Assembly (NCBI RefSeq): GCF_000745175.1
Contig: NZ_JQNI01000001.1
Location: 1-10,058 of the forward strand
Source of the DNA: Deinococcus sp. YIM 77859
GTDB taxonomy: Bacteria > Deinococcota > Deinococci > Deinococcales > Deinococcaceae
Direction of reading: 5' to 3'
Length of the DNA stretch: 10,058 nt
Part shown: positions 6,964-10,058 of the stretch, piece after piece
Layout: each line of letters begins with the position of its first letter
How positions within the stretch are numbered: position 1 is the first letter of the stretch
Made by a program: the position numbers and the translations under genes
The notes under the pieces: model-generated
The model's input: the letters and a program-made list of their open reading frames with translations, nothing else
What the model was told of the DNA's origin: nothing
Database searches by the model: none

Positions 6964-8907
6964 CTAGTCCACGGCGGGCAGGTGCAGCTCGGCTTCTGCG
7001 GGCAGGTAGGTGCCGGGCCGCAGGTCTGCGCCGTCCGCCACGCGGCGCAGCGTCACGCCCTCGGGCAGCGCGGCAAGGAGCACGCGCGGCCCGCTGGGTG
7101 TCACGCTCAGGCCGCGCAGCGCCGGAGCCTGCAGCGCGGCCCCCACGTCGGTGATCCCAGGGCGCAGGGTCAGGGCATGTTCGCCGTAGGGCCCGCACAC
7201 GTGCAGGGTGACGCCATCGGCCCGCAGGCGCAGGGGAAGCCCCAAGCCGGCGAGCTGACCCAGCGGAGGCTGACCCGCCCGCGCCGCGCGCGCTACAGCG
7301 ATGCTCAGCGAGGTCCCGGGGGCGAGCACCTCCCCTTCGCCCAGGGAGCGCCCTTCTGCGTGAATCTCCAGGTCGGGAGGCAAACGCAGCAGCCGCAGGC
7401 CCAAGCGGTCCTGCTGAAACCGCAGGCCGCTGAGGTGCGGCACGCGGGCCAGTTGCCCCAGGTCAAAGGGGCTTCCCAACGGGATGGGCACAGGCGTCGC
7501 GGTTCCGTCCGCACTCAGGAGGGCCAGCGTGCGGTCTTCGCCGTACCGCAGACCCCGAACCTGGGGCGGGGGGGCGGCGAACACGGGCGCGGGGGCGGAC
7601 CGAGCGCGGGGGCGGCGCAGGAAGAGCACGAAGAGCAGCGCGGCGGCCAGCAGCCCCAGCAGCGCGCCCAGGAGGGCCAGGGGACGAGGGGCGGACAGCG
7701 CCCCACCCGTCACGGGGGGCAGGCGCAGGAGATGTCCCGCCGGGCCAACCAGGGCGGGCGTCACGCGCTGCCCGTCCACCAGAGCCGTATTGGTGAGCCT
7801 CAGGGCCACCTCACGGCCGCCGGGCAGGTGCTGCCATTCGCCGGTTAACCCTGCGGGCAGGCGCAGCGTGCCGAGGTCGGCGTCCCCCTCCAGGCGGTAG
7901 CGCAGCGTGACCGTCTCGCCGGGCGCCAGGGTCCGGTCAGCGCCGGGATTCAGCCAGCCTAAGCGGGGCGCCGAACCAACCTTGAGGCGCAGCAGCACGC
8001 GGCGGGGAAGCCCCCCCGGGGTGGCGGGCGGCGCACACAGCAGGACGGGCGTCCCAGAAAGCAAGCGTCCCTCCACCCGCAGTCGGGCCGAGCCGCCCCG
8101 CGCCTGCGCTTCCGCCAAGGCCACCCCGGCCTCCCCGGCGCCAGCGTGAGGGGCGTGCCATCGGGGAAGGGCACCGGAACGCGGGCAGGATCGCTGACCG
8201 TGGCGAGGGTATACCCAAAGCGCCCACCCCCAGCTGCGGCACCTGCCCCACAGGAACGGTCAGGCCCTGCGCGTAGCGGCTCTTCCGCAGGGCAGCCTGG
8301 GCGTCAGCGGGAATGGTGGTGCCCAGCGCGAGGTAATGCAGCGTGTCGAGCGGCCCACGAGCACGAAAGGCCCCAGCGCGCGCGCCGCCGTCTGGTCAGG
8401 GTCCGGGTCGTTATCTATGCCGTCGGTCAGGACAAAGACGGTGGTCGCGTACAGCTCGGAGGCTGCAAGCGGCGCCAGGGCCTGGGCCAGGCTGCGGTAA
8501 AGGTACGTGTTTTGTCCGTCTGCTCGCAGCGCCGCCAGATCACGGTTCCAACGGGCGTGATCGCGTGGCAAGACGTACGACCGGCGCGCGCGCAATCCGC
8601 TGTCAAAGGTGAACAGTTCGACGCGGTCCGGCCGCTCTGATCGCACGTAGGCATTGATCGCCCCCTTGACCCGCTCAAAGATGTCCGCTCGTCCGTCCCC
8701 GATCCCGCGCATGCTGCCACTGGTGTCGAGCACAAAGACGGCCCGCGTTCGGCTGGGGAGGGCGCCGCTGGGGAGGGTGCAGGCAGGAGCCGCCGGAGCC
8801 CGCCTGAGGGTAACGCCGGGCACAGCGCCGCTCGGGGACAGACTTCCCGGCTGAGCGGACGCGCCCACAAGCAGGACGGCGGCAGTGAGAGCAGCGGCAG
8901 GATGCAT
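6964..8907 (-). CDS. Secreted VWA-domain protein with a membrane anchor (three frame breaks)
   Basis: A signal peptide ([18 protein letters not shown], cleavage before Gln19) is followed by a von Willebrand A domain at about 55-185. It has a full metal-ion-dependent adhesion site: DTSGS at 61-65, Thr134 and Asp162 in LTDGIDND. The frame breaks at 8354-8356, within 8223-8231, and at 8133-8136. Each is repaired by one added G/C, giving [14 protein letters not shown], then [17 protein letters not shown], then [14 protein letters not shown], for a single 648-residue protein ending at TAG 6964. A beta-rich region follows the VWA domain. A transmembrane helix lies at about 410-431 ([20 protein letters not shown]) and is followed by Arg-rich residues. 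A roughly 215-residue cytoplasmic region completes the protein. GGGAGG at 8917-8912 is the ribosome site. It probably binds a ligand outside and anchors or signals across the membrane. No substrate can be named. Confidence 0.82.
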
Positions 8908-9043
8908 ACAGCCTCCCTATTCTGCCCGCCGGGCGAGCGGCGTGAAGGGCTGCCCCGGCAAACCGTGCGGGCCGCTTTCCCATCACACGCGAATCAGACT
9001 GCCTTTTCTCTGCCGGGCGACACAGACAAGTCCTGACCCCTGA

Positions 9044-9060
9044 TTACGCTTGTTACGTAA
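9044..9060 (+). promoter_or_regulatory. RDRM-like DdrO operator upstream of gyrB
   Basis: TTACGCTTGTTACGTAA is a 17-nt palindrome of the form TTAYG-N7-CRTAA. It matches the half-sites and spacing of the Deinococcus radiation/desiccation response motif (consensus about TTATGTCATTGACATAA). The arms extend to 9042-9062 as perfect 7-nt repeats (GATTACG / CGTAATC). It ends 5 nt before the gyrB -35 box, where a bound repressor would block polymerase. In this genus DdrO represses such genes until the protease IrrE (PprI) cleaves it after DNA damage, and gyrB is among reported members. The half-sites are seen; the binding is inferred. Confidence 0.75.
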
Positions 9061-9065
9061 TCCAT

Positions 9066-9094
9066 TTGACCCATTTCAACTTCGGTTGTATACT
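9066..9094 (+). promoter_or_regulatory. Sigma-70 promoter of gyrB
   Basis: TTGACC (9066-9071), a 17-nt spacer and TATACT (9089-9094) form a near-consensus promoter. Transcription should start near 9101, giving a leader of about 80 nt, unlike the leaderless genes elsewhere in the window. Confidence 0.8.
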
Positions 9095-9109
9095 GGAAAA
9101 ACCTTCGGA

Positions 9110-9131
9110 GGCGCTCGTAGCGCCCATTTTT
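9110..9131 (+). terminator. Terminator-like hairpin in the gyrB leader
   Basis: GGCGCT and AGCGCC form a perfect 6-bp GC-rich stem with a 3-nt loop (9110-9124). CA and five T residues (9127-9131) follow. It lies between the gyrB transcription start and its ribosome site, so it could act as an attenuator. The stem is short and may only be weakly effective. Confidence 0.45.
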
Positions 9132-9171
9132 ACCGCAATAAAGCCGTATTGCCCCGCAGTGGGAACACAGC

Positions 9172-9177
9172 AGGAGG
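9172..9177 (+). promoter_or_regulatory. Shine-Dalgarno of gyrB
   Basis: AGGAGG ends 3 nt before ATG 9181, a short but usable spacing. It fixes the start at 9181 although the following coding sequence is out of frame with it because of the break at 9193-9198. Confidence 0.7.
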
Positions 9178-9180
9178 ACC

Positions 9181-10058
<878 letters not shown>

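Noticed and set aside
9052..9068. Alternative RDRM reading starting at TTACGTAAT and running into the -35 box
   Set aside because: Only the left half-site matches. The palindrome at 9044-9060 has both half-sites with correct 17-nt spacing.

Overview
This GC-rich window looks like a Deinococcus chromosome. The evidence is a radiation/desiccation-response-like palindrome in front of gyrB, several apparently leaderless genes with a -10 box 5-7 nt before the ATG, and proteins that read as typical Deinococcus-Thermus types. The genus is an inference from these traits, not from a search.

Left region (1-1977): this appears to be one end of an integrated genetic element. It holds the tail of a copper-amine-oxidase-N-like (stalk domain) protein, an intact 471-residue large serine recombinase, and a 60-residue unknown protein. 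The element stops abruptly inside a minus-strand mutS gene. The first 42 codons of mutS survive (2104 down to 1979). Homology is lost at the Gly-Asp codons just before the Phe-Tyr-Glu mismatch-reading motif. The most interesting reading is a serine-integrase element using the most conserved part of mutS as its attachment site; the rest of mutS should lie beyond the left edge of the window.

Middle (2179-4527): a minus-strand lipoprotein gene with its own terminator lies upstream of mutS. A plus-strand pair follows, encoding pterin-4a-carbinolamine dehydratase (phhB) and a 4HBT/hot-dog thioesterase coupled to it by a TTGA overlap. A LysE/RhtB exporter faces them on the minus strand.

Right (4571-8907, minus strand): the genes, in transcription order, are a secreted and membrane-anchored von Willebrand A protein, a four-helix membrane protein, kynurenine formamidase (kynB) and kynureninase (kynU, ATGA overlap with kynB). 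The lysE-like gene is next. kynB and kynU turn N-formylkynurenine into kynurenine and then anthranilate plus alanine. The exporter downstream could handle an amino acid from that pathway.

Far right (9042-10058, plus strand): gyrB, incomplete at the edge, with a clear sigma-70 promoter. An RDRM-like DdrO operator lies just upstream of the -35 box, and a terminator-like hairpin sits in the leader.

Data quality: four genes (kynU, the membrane protein, the VWA protein, gyrB) carry nine frame breaks in total. Eight are repaired by adding one G or C in a short homopolymer or GC run. gyrB is essential, so these are most likely sequencing errors rather than pseudogenes. No frame break was seen before about 4.7 kb, so the mutS truncation, which is a real loss of homology, is not explained this way.
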